A model generated the notes under the pieces. The model did not search any database. It was not told where the DNA came from and saw nothing but the letters and a program-made list of their open reading frames with translations. From positions 1,356,494-1,420,493 of the forward strand of contig ML976983.1 of the NCBI GenBank assembly GCA_010015675.1: a stretch of DNA of 64,000 nt, in the 5' to 3' direction. The stretch comes from Byssothecium circinans. Its lineage: Eukaryota > Ascomycota > Dothideomycetes > Pleosporales > Massarinaceae. Both the position numbers and the translations under genes were made by a program. This document shows, piece by piece, positions 24,556-34,542 of this stretch; position 1 is the stretch's first letter; every line of letters begins with the position of its first letter.

Positions 24556-26347
24556 AAGGCCAGGACATCTAGTAGGGAGTGGAGAAAGGCTGGCTATTTA
24601 CGCTTTCTTAGTACTTACACGAAGATGATTCTGTTGCTTATGTGTAGGCGCCAGGATATCGTGGCGGAACGGCATGTTTGCCCGGAGACGTTGAGCGGCT
24701 GTGCGTCTTTGGGTGGTATCTCTTCGGTTCAGAAATCGCATTTCAGTGGACTTGCATGATGTGGGAAGGTGACCGTCGTGCACGTCCTCTTAACCCCGTT
24801 GGTGACAAAGGGAAAATTTCCGAGAGCACTAAGTCAGGGGACGTTACAGCTTGGTATGGGATGGAATGATGAGCCTGGGTCGTTTGTGTAAGTCTTGGCA
24901 TTGGCTACATGGGCTGTGACGGTCGAGTTTACATATATCTGGTTGCAGTAGCCAGTACGAGCACTAAGCGGGCGGTTGATGGCGCCATACGAGGTTGTCG
25001 AGGTTGTCGAGGTTGTCAAGGTCTTGAAAGCGAGCGAAACTTTCGAATTGAATCGACGGGAAACAGTATAATACTCGAGGCAGACGACTTTCCTCTCGCC
25101 TAGGCTAAACAGTCGTATGAAATCTCATTTTCGCAGAACTTTTCGTGTTCTGTACCTGACGACTACATCTTGCCATAAACTGCAGCGCAAAAAGGCAGCT
25201 CTCACTTTTCATCCCCTTTGGTCAGTCCACTTCACGATATCCATCTCGTACAGGGCTCTGCAATGTATCGCGGCAAGGCTAGCAGATGTCGATGATCTGC
25301 GTCACCATTGGCCATGGCTGAGCTTCTCTTCCACAGCAGCCGCAAGGGTGGCCTTTGGTTGCTTGGTGGAGGTACCACGCTCCAATTAGGATGTAGTAGT
25401 GATCAACGAGCTTTCTCAATACGAAAGGCACGTCCGCTCCGTCGACGGCCCATATTGAGTCGTTCAATCTCGGACATCCATCTATCATGGCACCCACTGA
25501 AAGTCTAGTTATAGACTGCTGTTGGCCATCGAAAACTTTTAGAGCATTCAGCTCGAAGGCTTGACGAAGCGTCCCTTGGGAAGGATCGTCTGTTTTACAG
25601 TTGGTACATTAGACGTGTATGCGATAGTCGCCCTCAGTTGAGCATCTGGAAAACTGGAGGAACCCGAAGGCAGCTGGGATTTTCTTAAGCGGATCGGATG
25701 GATCGCAATATTCCTCAGCAAAAGGGCTCCCGAGCACAACCTCAGGGACTTGGTGGGTAGCCTTTTCCCTTTTCATAGTCCCATAGCTAATCTCTTTAAA
25801 CTAGGTAATATCTTTAGAGTAGTGCGTGCGTATCCCTTAGAGTTTAGAGATATTGTTAAGGTAGTGCGCTTATACTCTTAGTACGTAAGGGAGGTAAGTA
25901 GAGGTAGCGTAATGAGGACTTAGATATAACATTCAGCCTTCTACTACATGATACTCTGTTAAGATAAAGAGATACTATTAGCGTGTGAGAGAAAACCTGC
26001 CTTCATAAGGTCAAGCCTATGCGTAATAGGAGGCTCAAGTAAAGGCTTAAATATGTATGTTATAAGTAGAGTAGAGGAGAGAAGGTTTATGTTATTACTG
26101 TTAGCGAGAAACCCTAGTCTTACGCTCGTTCTTGCTTATATTTTTAGCTGCATTAACGTTAGTTGGAACATTATAATGAAGGTGGAAGTAAGTACTCACG
26201 TATGCTAAAATTATCTATCCTTGCAATAAGCTGCGTCTGGAATTAGTCTATGCAACATTGTCTAATAATTTGATCTTTAAATAATTACCGGTATTTCGCA
26301 ACCGATACGCCTGAATCCACAAGAAATACATACATATTCCAAAGACC
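24556..26347. other. Gene-free interval with an AT-rich, RIP-like tract
   Basis: No coding frame with a domain is visible. From about 25750 to 26330 the composition shifts to AT-rich DNA dominated by TA steps (TTAGAG, TAGTAC, TATAAG), quite unlike the flanking sequence. This is what repeat-induced point mutation of a transposon copy leaves behind, but no terminal repeats or recognisable transposon protein remain. The sequence just after 26330 is the 3' flank of the pectate lyase. Confidence 0.55.
24991..25017. repeat. Three tandem copies of GAGGTTGTC
   Basis: Three perfect 9-bp units are followed by a partial degenerate fourth (AAGGTCTTG). No gene is visible around it. Confidence 0.85.
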
Positions 26348-27558
26348 CTAGATCTTCCCCAGCCCCACGCCAGCCTTGACAAGGCTTTCCACCTCCTTCA
26401 ACGGCGTGAGCTTGACCTCATACGGTGCCTTTGTAAAATTGCCAGTTCGCGTAATATTAATCGTCGCAGTGCCCCAATCATTCTCTGTATCACACGTTAG
26501 CCTACGTGACATACCAAATCCACGTCGCCATTACCAACTCCAAACAGAAAAGGGAGGGAAAAAAAACTCACCAGCGCCCAAATTCGCGAACCCGTCCAAC
26601 TCATAGTCCCCATCCGGACTCGTATTCGGACTATCCTCAGGAATGACCAAACCATACGTACTCAGCGCCTCCCTCGTCTTTCCCCTGAACACATTGCCCT
26701 CGACCAGAACCTGGTTATCGCTGCGACTGTGAATGGCCTGGTAGAGATAATCCTCGTACAAATTGTTGAAAACATGCTGGTGCCCGAAGCGGCCTGCCGG
26801 ACCGCGGGTGCCTTCGTTGCGCCAGTAGTTGTGACTATTCCGCGTGAGTTTCCGTCAGTTCAAGGCCTCATCTCTTTCAAGGAGTGTAAAAGGCAGGGTA
26901 TAGGACGGGAAATGTGAAAGGTGAAAAAGAGAGGAGGAGGGGGGGCGCTTACCTGATAAGTAATATGCAAATGCCCCTGATCAACATCCCTCGCCGTATC
27001 ACCATTCCCCACCAACGACCCTTTCCAATGATCATGAAAATAATTCCAAGAAACAGTGATCCAATCACTCCCCCTCACAACATCGCACTGTCCGTCGTAC
27101 AAATCCGGACCGCCATCGATCCGGCTCTCAAACTCGTTATGGTCGATCCACACCCTCGTGCTGTTCTGAATCGTGATCCCATTATTCCCTGTGATGAACT
27201 TGATGCCGAGACTCCGCACCACGACGTTACTGACGCTGTCGATGCTGATGCCCGCGCCCGTGATGGTCGTGGTGGACCCGCTGCCGAGGAGCGATTTGTT
27301 GGAGCCGACTCTTAGACGCCCTGTGAGGTTGAAGGTTACGGGTGCGAGGATAATGGTGGTGGGTTTGTCGCCGGTTACGGCGGCGATGAGTTCGCTGGGT
27401 GTGTTGACTTGGATTGTGGCGCCGTTGGCGCCGCCGGTTGTGGTGCCTAGGGGATTATCTTTTGCGAAGCCGACCAAGGAGAAGTCTGGGGCTGTGTTGT
27501 ATGTAGAAGGGGTGGCGGATGTGATGAGGATTGGGGCCGTTAGGACGGCTATTTTCAT
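26348..27558 (-). CDS. Secreted pectate lyase, polysaccharide lyase family 1
   Basis: Cleaves de-esterified pectin by beta-elimination, extracellularly. The N terminus MKIAVLTAPILITSATPS looks like a short signal peptide. PL1 features: DGGPDLYDGQCDV and DWITVSWNYFHDHWKGSLVG (calcium and substrate region), then HNYWRN, RGPAGRFGHQHVFNN (catalytic Arg region) and EGNVFRGKT. Exons are about 27558-26953, 26834-26572 and 26484-26348. Intron 2 (GTGAGT...ACAG, CTAAC branch) is clean. At intron 1 the only good donor (CAG|GTAAGC) and acceptor (AATAG|TCAC) leave the exons out of frame by one base: the family expects TYHHNYW, which would need exon 1 to end in CA rather than CAG. So either splicing is unusual here or a one-base insertion inactivates the gene. 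Overlapping plus-strand frames are antisense shadows. Confidence 0.85.
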
Positions 27559-29031
27559 GCTGCTGAACTTCCTCGTGGGTGCTGTGGGTGGGGTTGCTGG
27601 GCAGACGATTTACGTCTGCATCCTCGATGCATTCAGGAAGCGATTCCCTACTTTTATATTGCCTAACCGTGACAAACATCCCCTTCACCATTTCCGGTGG
27701 CTGCCGCATCATACCCCCAAAACCCTGCCTTGGGAGCCTAGCGTGGTTTTGTCACCTTTTACCAAGTTTTGATTTACTGACTACCCTTGCGTTATTCACA
27801 GATTTTTCTTGAAAAGATCTAAATTGCGAATCAGAAGGGTTACATTGCTACCACTAAGCCTACTCTGGGGAGAATTAGAGTAATCTTCTTGGTTAAAACC
27901 CTAATCAAAGGAACACGCTAGGCACAGCAGGCACGATCGGTTATTCGAAATGTCATGCTAAATGACGAAAGGACAAAGGTAAAGAGAGATACGAAGATCA
28001 GTAACATAATGACGAAGTGGCAGGTTAGTGATAATGAAGATAAGTGGTGGAACAATCAGACCCTGGATGTGTTTAAATGAGATCGGCACGCATTAGCGTG
28101 CGCTTTTCGTGGGGAAATGCAGGTCATTCCCATTGTGAGCGACATCCTGCAGGGAGCAACATCGGGGTAGGACACCAAAAAGTCGGCACTGGGGATGTGC
28201 GATGTGGATAAAAGTGTAGATTATTTGTTTGTGTGGGGTTGATATAGGTGTAGCTGCCGGAAGGCGTATGTGAGTAAATTCGGTGGCCCATCCGTATTAA
28301 GCGTACAAGCTGTGACGTCCGTAATGCTCCAACTATGACTTGTAATGTCAGCGGGAAAGCCTTCTCCAGGATCCCCAGCACGCGAAACAGCCACAAGAAT
28401 CGACTCTCAAGCCCTTCTCTTCTATCGTTTATCTTGTTGTGTTTAATAGTCACAACCTACTCCGACCACAAGTCTCACCCCATACCCCACCCTCTGCACC
28501 GCAAGCCATCCTTCTCTCCTAATTTACATAAACCATTACCATCGCTAGCATTTCCTGCTCAACGTAGTCATCATGGGTAGACAGCGGCATAACCGTGGAT
28601 CTCAAAGCACCGCCTTAACCGCTCTAGATCGCGTCTGGGACCTTCCTGAGTATTTTCAGCCCATTGCGTCTTGTAATGATATTCGCCGTTAAGCTACCAC
28701 TTGATCCTTGAAATGCGACGATCGAAGTCGACAACAAGCCCCAGCTCACGTTTTTCGTGGTGAAAGTTATCTTCGAGGCTCGTCATCATCCTCCAAGTAT
28801 CTTCAAGGGGGATAGCGTGCAGTGGCGTTCATGTTGTGTCGGCTATCGCGAAAGTGGGAGCTAAATTCGCAACGGGATGGACGCCATTGTTATGAATTGC
28901 TGCAGAGAAGGCATCCTAGGGTTGACGTGTTGGATGGACGTGTTGATGTTCGGACGCGCTAAGGTTTAGACGCATCGGTCCAAGCACAACGCTAGGGAGA
29001 TGGTACATAACGGACCAAATGAGACGCGCGT
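27559..29031. other. Gene-free interval
   Basis: This is the promoter side of the pectate lyase gene and the 3' side of the YDR124W-like gene. Small frames such as 28335-28580 show no domain or codon bias. I see no repeat or regulatory element that I can name. Confidence 0.5.
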
Positions 29032-30254
29032 TCAAGTATTGAGAAGATCGTTGACTGCCATCACCTTGCTGACCTTCGGCTTCACCGGCCTAAGCCCCAT
29101 CATCTCCCTCTCCCTTCTCTCCAACGGCGTCTGCCCCTTCCCTTTGACCTTTTTGACCACTTTGTTCACTTCTTTAGCCTCATCCTCCTCTGCCTTTTTC
29201 CCTTTCCAGCTCTTCCTGACTGGCTTCTGCAACTCTGCATACTTGAACAGCTTCCCTAGTGCAGGGCTAGGTGCCCGCTCGCCTTCCTCTTTCCCCTCCT
29301 GTATGATGTGCTCTTCGTATTGTCGCGAGACTTGCAATAGTTCGGGAAGAATACTCTGCAATGCGCGCTCCTTCATGACCGCGTTCCAGGCGTCGTGCCC
29401 CATGGCATACTCTTGTGCTGGCAGGGTGGAGATGAAGTACTTTGCGGCGTTGTGGAGTTTGGAGATTAGACCTTCGCCCGCGTGGTACTCCTTGTCTTGC
29501 TCAGCGGTTGAGAACTGGAGGAACATTATTGCTACGCCCAATGCTTCAAGACCTGCACGAATGTTAGCTGACAGTGCAGAATTAGCACCAATGGTCGGTG
29601 AATGAAAGTCGTACACTTAGAGGGCAAATGTGCAGGTTCGACATAGGGAACATCGTTTGGCCACCACGGCGGCCCGCGGTCGTTAGGCACAGGTTTATTA
29701 TCCAGGAGCTTGAAATCCCAGCTGTACTGCTTGAGCTTATGGTACGGACCATAGTTTCTTAGCCGGGTCGGTTCCAGTACCTTCACCCACTCGGTGATGA
29801 TCCTCCGCAAAGCGTTGATGCCCACTTCCCCTAATCTTATGTAGTAAAATTTCTTCATCCCATCAACATCTCCAATCCTGAATTCGTGACTCGCCATCTT
29901 TTTCTCCGGTCGAGGTCTCTTCGGCGGCGGTTCCAAGGCTGCTGGCTCTGGGCATTCTCTCTTTTTCACTGTCGTCCATCCAGTGCCCTTCATAAACGCG
30001 GTTCCCGCCTCGGTCTTTGTCGGGGACTTGAGTTCAGACTTGGCCTCATACTTTGTCGGAGACTTGGCCTCTGGCTTGATTTCTGATTGCACTGTTGGCG
30101 AGGGCGATAAACTTGGGGATGGTGGTCGACCTTGGAATGATGCTTCGAAACCCGGTGGGAAAAAATGCTCAAAGCCCGGTAAGGCTTTGAGAACAAGTTG
30201 GCCATTGACGAAGAAGACGGAGCCCACGGGCTTCTCACTATCGTGAGTGAGCAT
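29032..30254 (-). CDS. YDR124W-like helical-bundle protein (DUF2841 type), 2 exons
   Basis: Exons 30254-29615 and 29552-29032 join across a 62-nt intron (GTACGA...GTGCAG, CTAAC branch) into 386 residues. The central part MKKFYYIRLGEVG...ITEWVKVLEPTRLRNYGPYHK...PPWWPNDVPYVEPAHL fits the fungal family related to yeast YDR124W (subtelomeric hrmA-associated cluster protein): a helix with W-[IV]-K-x-[IL]-E-P, then P-x-WWP and EP-x-HL. Around it are low-complexity parts: a Ser/Pro/Lys-rich segment with repeated K-SPTK motifs, a basic PPPKRPRPEKK stretch that could be a nuclear signal, and a very Lys-rich C-terminal region. Molecular function is unknown. Upstream exons are possible, since the N terminus at 30254 looks abrupt. 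Confidence 0.7.
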
Positions 30255-31003
30255 TGATGAAGCCGAGGCCGGTTATCAATATAGCGGGGTAGTGGATGCG
30301 GCTAGCGAAAGAGGCGCCGCGGAGGCACAACAGCACCAGCAAAGTAACACCCTAAAGACACGTCGTGTATCAGCGCCACTTCAAATGTTCCAGAGCCACT
30401 TGGAAAGGAAGAATTGATTAAGTATTAGACGATAAAAAGAGAGATATCAAGGAAAATAACGGCGACGATGGAGAAAAGTCTGAATGGCTGCTGCATGGGA
30501 CAGGCGGGCCGCTGTACGCTAGACTGGAAAAGGCATCTACTGAGCGCCTACGTCGCGCTAAAACTGCTTTGAGGTGTTCTGTCGTCGGATTGGGTGCGAG
30601 CTTGCGCGATTCTAGATGCGTTTACGTTATTTGGGTGCAAGAGCCGATGCAGCTCGCTGTTGGGGGCGCTGACGCTGCGTTGTTGTCTGCTCAGACCACA
30701 TCGCCTTTCTGCTCCACATGAAGATGAAGATACGCGCCGAGAGGCGGCAGAGGATGGCGGGAGTGAGGATGCCATTGTGGAAGGAGGAAATGTCGGAGGA
30801 AATGCGAAAGAGGAATTGAGATAGCGTCCAGCGTTTGTTGGGCAATAGCCGCCGCTAGTTTGATTATGTCACGCACACGCCATCACGTGCGATGCCACTG
30901 CCACGTTTCCTGACCATCGCGAGTTAGATGGAGGGCCATGAGGGCCAAGTTTGTAGCGGTTATTACTAATATCTAGATTCACACGGGTTGAATTCTCCAG
31001 GCC
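30255..31003. other. Gene-free interval upstream of the YDR124W-like gene
   Basis: Short overlapping frames between 30548 and 30876 are Ser/Arg-rich and without domains. They could hold an upstream exon of the neighbouring gene, but I cannot find a convincing splice connection. Confidence 0.4.
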
Positions 31004-31064
31004 TGTGCTTTTCACATGCTCGCTGTGCTTTTCACATGCTCGCTGTGCTTTTCACATGCTCGCT
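31004..31064. repeat. 20-bp tandem repeat, three units
   Basis: Three perfect head-to-tail copies of TGTGCTTTTCACATGCTCGC, with period exactly 20. It sits about 65 bp upstream of the ATG of the decayed gene at 31130, so it lies in what would be its promoter or 5' leader. Confidence 0.95.
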
Positions 31065-31129
31065 TGGTTAAGGTTGCATCGTATGAATTTGAGCCTTACT
31101 GTTTCTCTCACCCATCTTCCTTCTTCATC

Positions 31130-31870
31130 ATGGCTTCCCCTTTCGATATGAAGAATCCTTCGGCTATCCCCATCCCTGGGGATAGCTGCTTCAAGAACCT
31201 GTGGCCCCTTCCTCCAGCGACCAAGGAAGAACTCCTAGAGCTTTAGCGGAGGCTCCGCGATATATCCTGCGAACCCAACGACATTAAGCTGCTCAGATGG
31301 ATGGATCTGGTGATAGAGCCGAAGTACTACGAAAAAGGAGACGACAGTCTCCTTCGCAACTACTGGATCTCACAAACTAAGTACTACGAAGAATACTATC
31401 AGGCTGAAGACCGGCTCTGTTCCTAGTTGTCGGTTTGAAGAACCTAGGGTCCTTTTTCGTGCTATGGTCTTGACGAACCATGAGACTTTCATTATCAAGG
31501 TCGATAGTAGGGGTCCGGCGCCGCAGGCTTCGAGTGCTGCTCCACCACACACTCAACTGCCTGAGAGTAATATGAACACTCAGCACCCAATGCCTACTTC
31601 ACTCGGTCCTTCATGGACGAGTCAAAGCAATTAAAATCCTCGACAGCCAGCACCATCGCAGTACACGCCGCAAGCAAGCCAGGATAACTTAAGTCCTCCA
31701 CAGCCAGCATCTGCTATAAGCTCTAACAGCACGTCCAATTCGCGTCCAGGAAATTCCAACAGCCAATTCCAACATGGGGCTGAAGAATTCAAATCCCAAT
31801 CCGGAACCTGGGCCCGACACTGCCGATTTCCCTCCGACCTCGGCCCCCACTGACCGGCCCAACTTCCATT
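31130..31870 (+). pseudogene. Decayed member of an unknown repeat-family gene, copy A
   Basis: Begins with ATG at 31130 (MASPFDMKNPSAIPIPGDS). It reads to a TAG after KEELLEL and then continues in the same frame as RRLRDISCEPNDIKLLRWMDLV...YYEEYYQAEDR. A second frame then gives RVLFRAMVLTNHETFIIKVD, followed by a Gln/Ser/Pro-rich tail with further stops. A diverged copy at 38466 has TGG (Trp) exactly where this copy has TAG. I do not recognise the family. The conserved ordered segment followed by a low-complexity tail resembles fungal hypothetical proteins of unknown function. Confidence 0.65.
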
Positions 31871-32834
31871 AATATACCATTAGCATCCATTCTCCATAAT
31901 GGAGAGAAAAGACCACCGTGTACCACCGTCAATATTTTAGGCCACATGAGTTCGTTCCCTATCAATGCACCATCTGCATTTGCACCTGTCATCGGAGGCA
32001 CGACTCAGCCATCGCAGCCTGCCAAATGGACAGATACTTTGGATAGGCTCGAGATAGCGTATAGTAGCTAGAACACTGGTTCTTCCTCCCACGATTTCGG
32101 GAACCTTTTCTGTTCTCTTGGGTATTGATAGCGAGAGTTCAAAGACCGTGCCTGCTGAACCTAGCTTATGAGGCCAGGCGCGCCAGGTGGTAGAGTTCTT
32201 TTAGCCACTGCGAGGTGACATCTGGAACTGTTACGCTGGGGTTGGGAATAGGGAAGATAGATTGGTGGGTTTTGTGTTGGCTGCATTGATGGGGTTGCGA
32301 AAATGGTGAGCCTGTAGTGTGGCCTGGATATATGATGGGAGGTGTAATTTATTCTCTGAAATAGGACAGTGAAGCCACTGCGACGAAGGCTGCGACTTCT
32401 TCCGGACTACTCACATGTCACCGACGCTCTGGAGTGAATGTAAAGACCACGTGATTTGTTAATCCGAAAGAGGAAAGTGCCGAGGCAAAGGCCCCTGAAG
32501 CTGGAGCGTCGGACAATACGGAGTGGCGACGAGGCGTCCGGTGCATCGTACTGAAACAGCCGCTTGTGATTGTGGGTATTTGTACTTTGGATTGTTTCTC
32601 TGGCGTGAGATAACGATCCCTTTTCGCAAGTGTTTGCTCCTTCGCCTCTTCTTCGCGGGATCGAACGCCGTCGCGACTCGAAAAATTCCAACTCCCCACT
32701 CGTCTGGCTTACTACTCTCATAAAGTCTCATATTTAATTGTCCAAAAAGATCAATCCCTCAATCCCTCTCCGCCATACCGCCAATCCTACAAAAGCCCGT
32801 CCGCTCCTCGTCGCCATCGAGCTCAGTCGTCTCG
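31871..32834. other. Gene-free interval upstream of the monooxygenase
   Basis: The first part may contain more debris of copy A: a short frame ending near 32070 reads ...PSAFAPVIGGTTQPSQP. The remainder (32100-32834) shows no gene and includes the promoter of the monooxygenase. Confidence 0.45.
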
Positions 32835-34325
32835 ATGAACGGCCACGCCCACCCCCATGACGCCCACCAAACCTACGACTGCATAATCATCGGCGCAGGC
32901 ATAAGCGGCATCAATGCGAGCTACCGATTCCAAGAAGCCTTTCCCTCCTCCACATACGCGATCCTCGAGTCCCGCGCTGTCCTTGGTGGCACATGGAGTT
33001 TCTTCAAATACCCGGGCATCCGCTCCGATTCCGATCTACACACCTTCGGCTTCCCGTTCAATCCATGGCAGAAGCGGAATCCGATTGGCGATGGCGAGAG
33101 CATTATGCAGTACTGCGAGGATACAGCGCGGAAGTTTGGCATCGACAAGAAGATACGGTATGGGCATAAAGTAGTGGGGGCGGACTGGAGGGAGGACGAG
33201 CAGGCGTGGAAGCTAGATGTAGACGTTAATGGAGAGACGAAGGTGTTTTGGGCGAAATGGTTACTGATGGGGACGGGGTACTACGACTACGACAAGCCGT
33301 TGGAGGCGGACATCCCAGGCCTGCAGACCTTCAAGGGGACAACGATACATCCCCAGTTCTGGCCAGAGGACCTCGACTACAAAGGCAAGAAAATCATCGT
33401 CATTGGCTCGGGAGCTACTGCTATCACGCTGCTCCCTGCCCTGACGGACGGCGGCGCCGCGAATGTTACTATGCTCCAGCGCTCACCTAGCTACGTGCTG
33501 TCCATTCCTCAGCCCAAACCGGGAGATCGGCCACTATGGCACGAACGCATCTTCCCGAAGTGGATATCCCTCAAGATCCAGCGGTGGATATCTATTGTCA
33601 TTCCCTGGCTGTTCTGGTTCTTCTGCCAGTACTTCCCCAAAGCCGGCGCGGGGTTTATAAGAAGTGAGGCAAGGAAACATCTACCAAAAGACTACGTCAT
33701 GGATCCGCACTTCTACCCGCGGTACAATCCCTGGGACCAGCGTCTCTGTCTCTGCCCCGATGCCGATTTCTTCAAGACCCTTCAGACGGGGCGGGCGCAG
33801 ATCGTCACTGCGACGATTCGGAGCGTGGTTGATGATGGTATCGTTCTCTCTAATGGCGAGAAACTCGACGCGGATATCATCGTCACGGCAACTGGTTTGC
33901 GTCTCTCCCTCCTCGGCAAAATGTCCCTCGCGCTCAATTCCCAACCTGTCACCTTCCCCGATCACTTCGTCTGGCGCACCTGTATGGTTTCGCAGCTGCC
34001 GAACTTCGGATTCTTGATCGGCTATGTGAATGCATCGTGGACGCTGGGATCGGATGCTTCGTCGCGTCTGCTTATGCGCGTTATGAAGCATCAAAAGAAC
34101 AACGGGTATACGAAGGTGACACCAACGATTAAAGAGGAGGAGAAAGAGGGTAAGGAGCTGCCGTTAGCGTTGGCTAGCACATATTTCAAGAACGCGGAGA
34201 AGGTTCTGCCGATGAGTGGGGGGAAAGGCGTGTGGAGAAAGAGGAAGAACTACATGCTGGATTGTTTGATTGCTGGGTGGGGTGGGGTGAAGGAGGGGTT
34301 GGTGTACGAGAGGAAAGCTGTCTGA
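32835..34325 (+). CDS. FAD-dependent Baeyer-Villiger-type monooxygenase
   Basis: A single-exon gene of 496 residues. It has the first Rossmann motif GAGISG (residues 20-25) for FAD, the Baeyer-Villiger fingerprint FxGxxxHxxxWP as FKGTTIHPQFWP (166-177), and the second Rossmann motif GSGATA (191-196) for NADPH. FGFPFNPW and a late ATG motif (TATGL) also match class B flavoprotein monooxygenases. Members insert an oxygen atom into ketones or oxidise heteroatoms. Two hydrophobic stretches around WISIVIPWLFWFFCQYF may give membrane contact. Its 3' end faces the 3' end of the AA8-AA12 dehydrogenase 217 bp away, so the two genes are convergent and not driven from a shared promoter. The substrate is unknown. 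Confidence 0.9.
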   Translation: MNGHAHPHDAHQTYDCIIIGAGISGINASYRFQEAFPSSTYAILESRAVLGGTWSFFKYPGIRSDSDLHTFGFPFNPWQKRNPIGDGESIMQYCEDTARKFGIDKKIRYGHKVVGADWREDEQAWKLDVDVNGETKVFWAKWLLMGTGYYDYDKPLEADIPGLQTFKGTTIHPQFWPEDLDYKGKKIIVIGSGATAITLLPALTDGGAANVTMLQRSPSYVLSIPQPKPGDRPLWHERIFPKWISLKIQRWISIVIPWLFWFFCQYFPKAGAGFIRSEARKHLPKDYVMDPHFYPRYNPWDQRLCLCPDADFFKTLQTGRAQIVTATIRSVVDDGIVLSNGEKLDADIIVTATGLRLSLLGKMSLALNSQPVTFPDHFVWRTCMVSQLPNFGFLIGYVNASWTLGSDASSRLLMRVMKHQKNNGYTKVTPTIKEEEKEGKELPLALASTYFKNAEKVLPMSGGKGVWRKRKNYMLDCLIAGWGGVKEGLVYERKAV

Positions 34326-34542
34326 AGGATGGCGATTGAAGGGTGTAAGGGGGATGCGGCGTTGATAATGTTTAGGGGAAGTGGGAAGTTGGGCGTAATG
34401 ATCAGCGCCCGCTCTATGCGGAACGTGAGAGGAATAATACACTGCACAATCTAAATCTACCAAACAGAACCCAACAACAAGACTTGTGCGCGAAAAAGAT
34501 CCCGCCGCCTCGAAAAGAAATCTACCGCAAGGTTCCCCCAAT

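Noticed and set aside
27173..27772. Plus-strand frame of 199 codons over the pectate lyase
   Set aside because: Antisense shadow of exon 1, which carries PL1 motifs on the minus strand.
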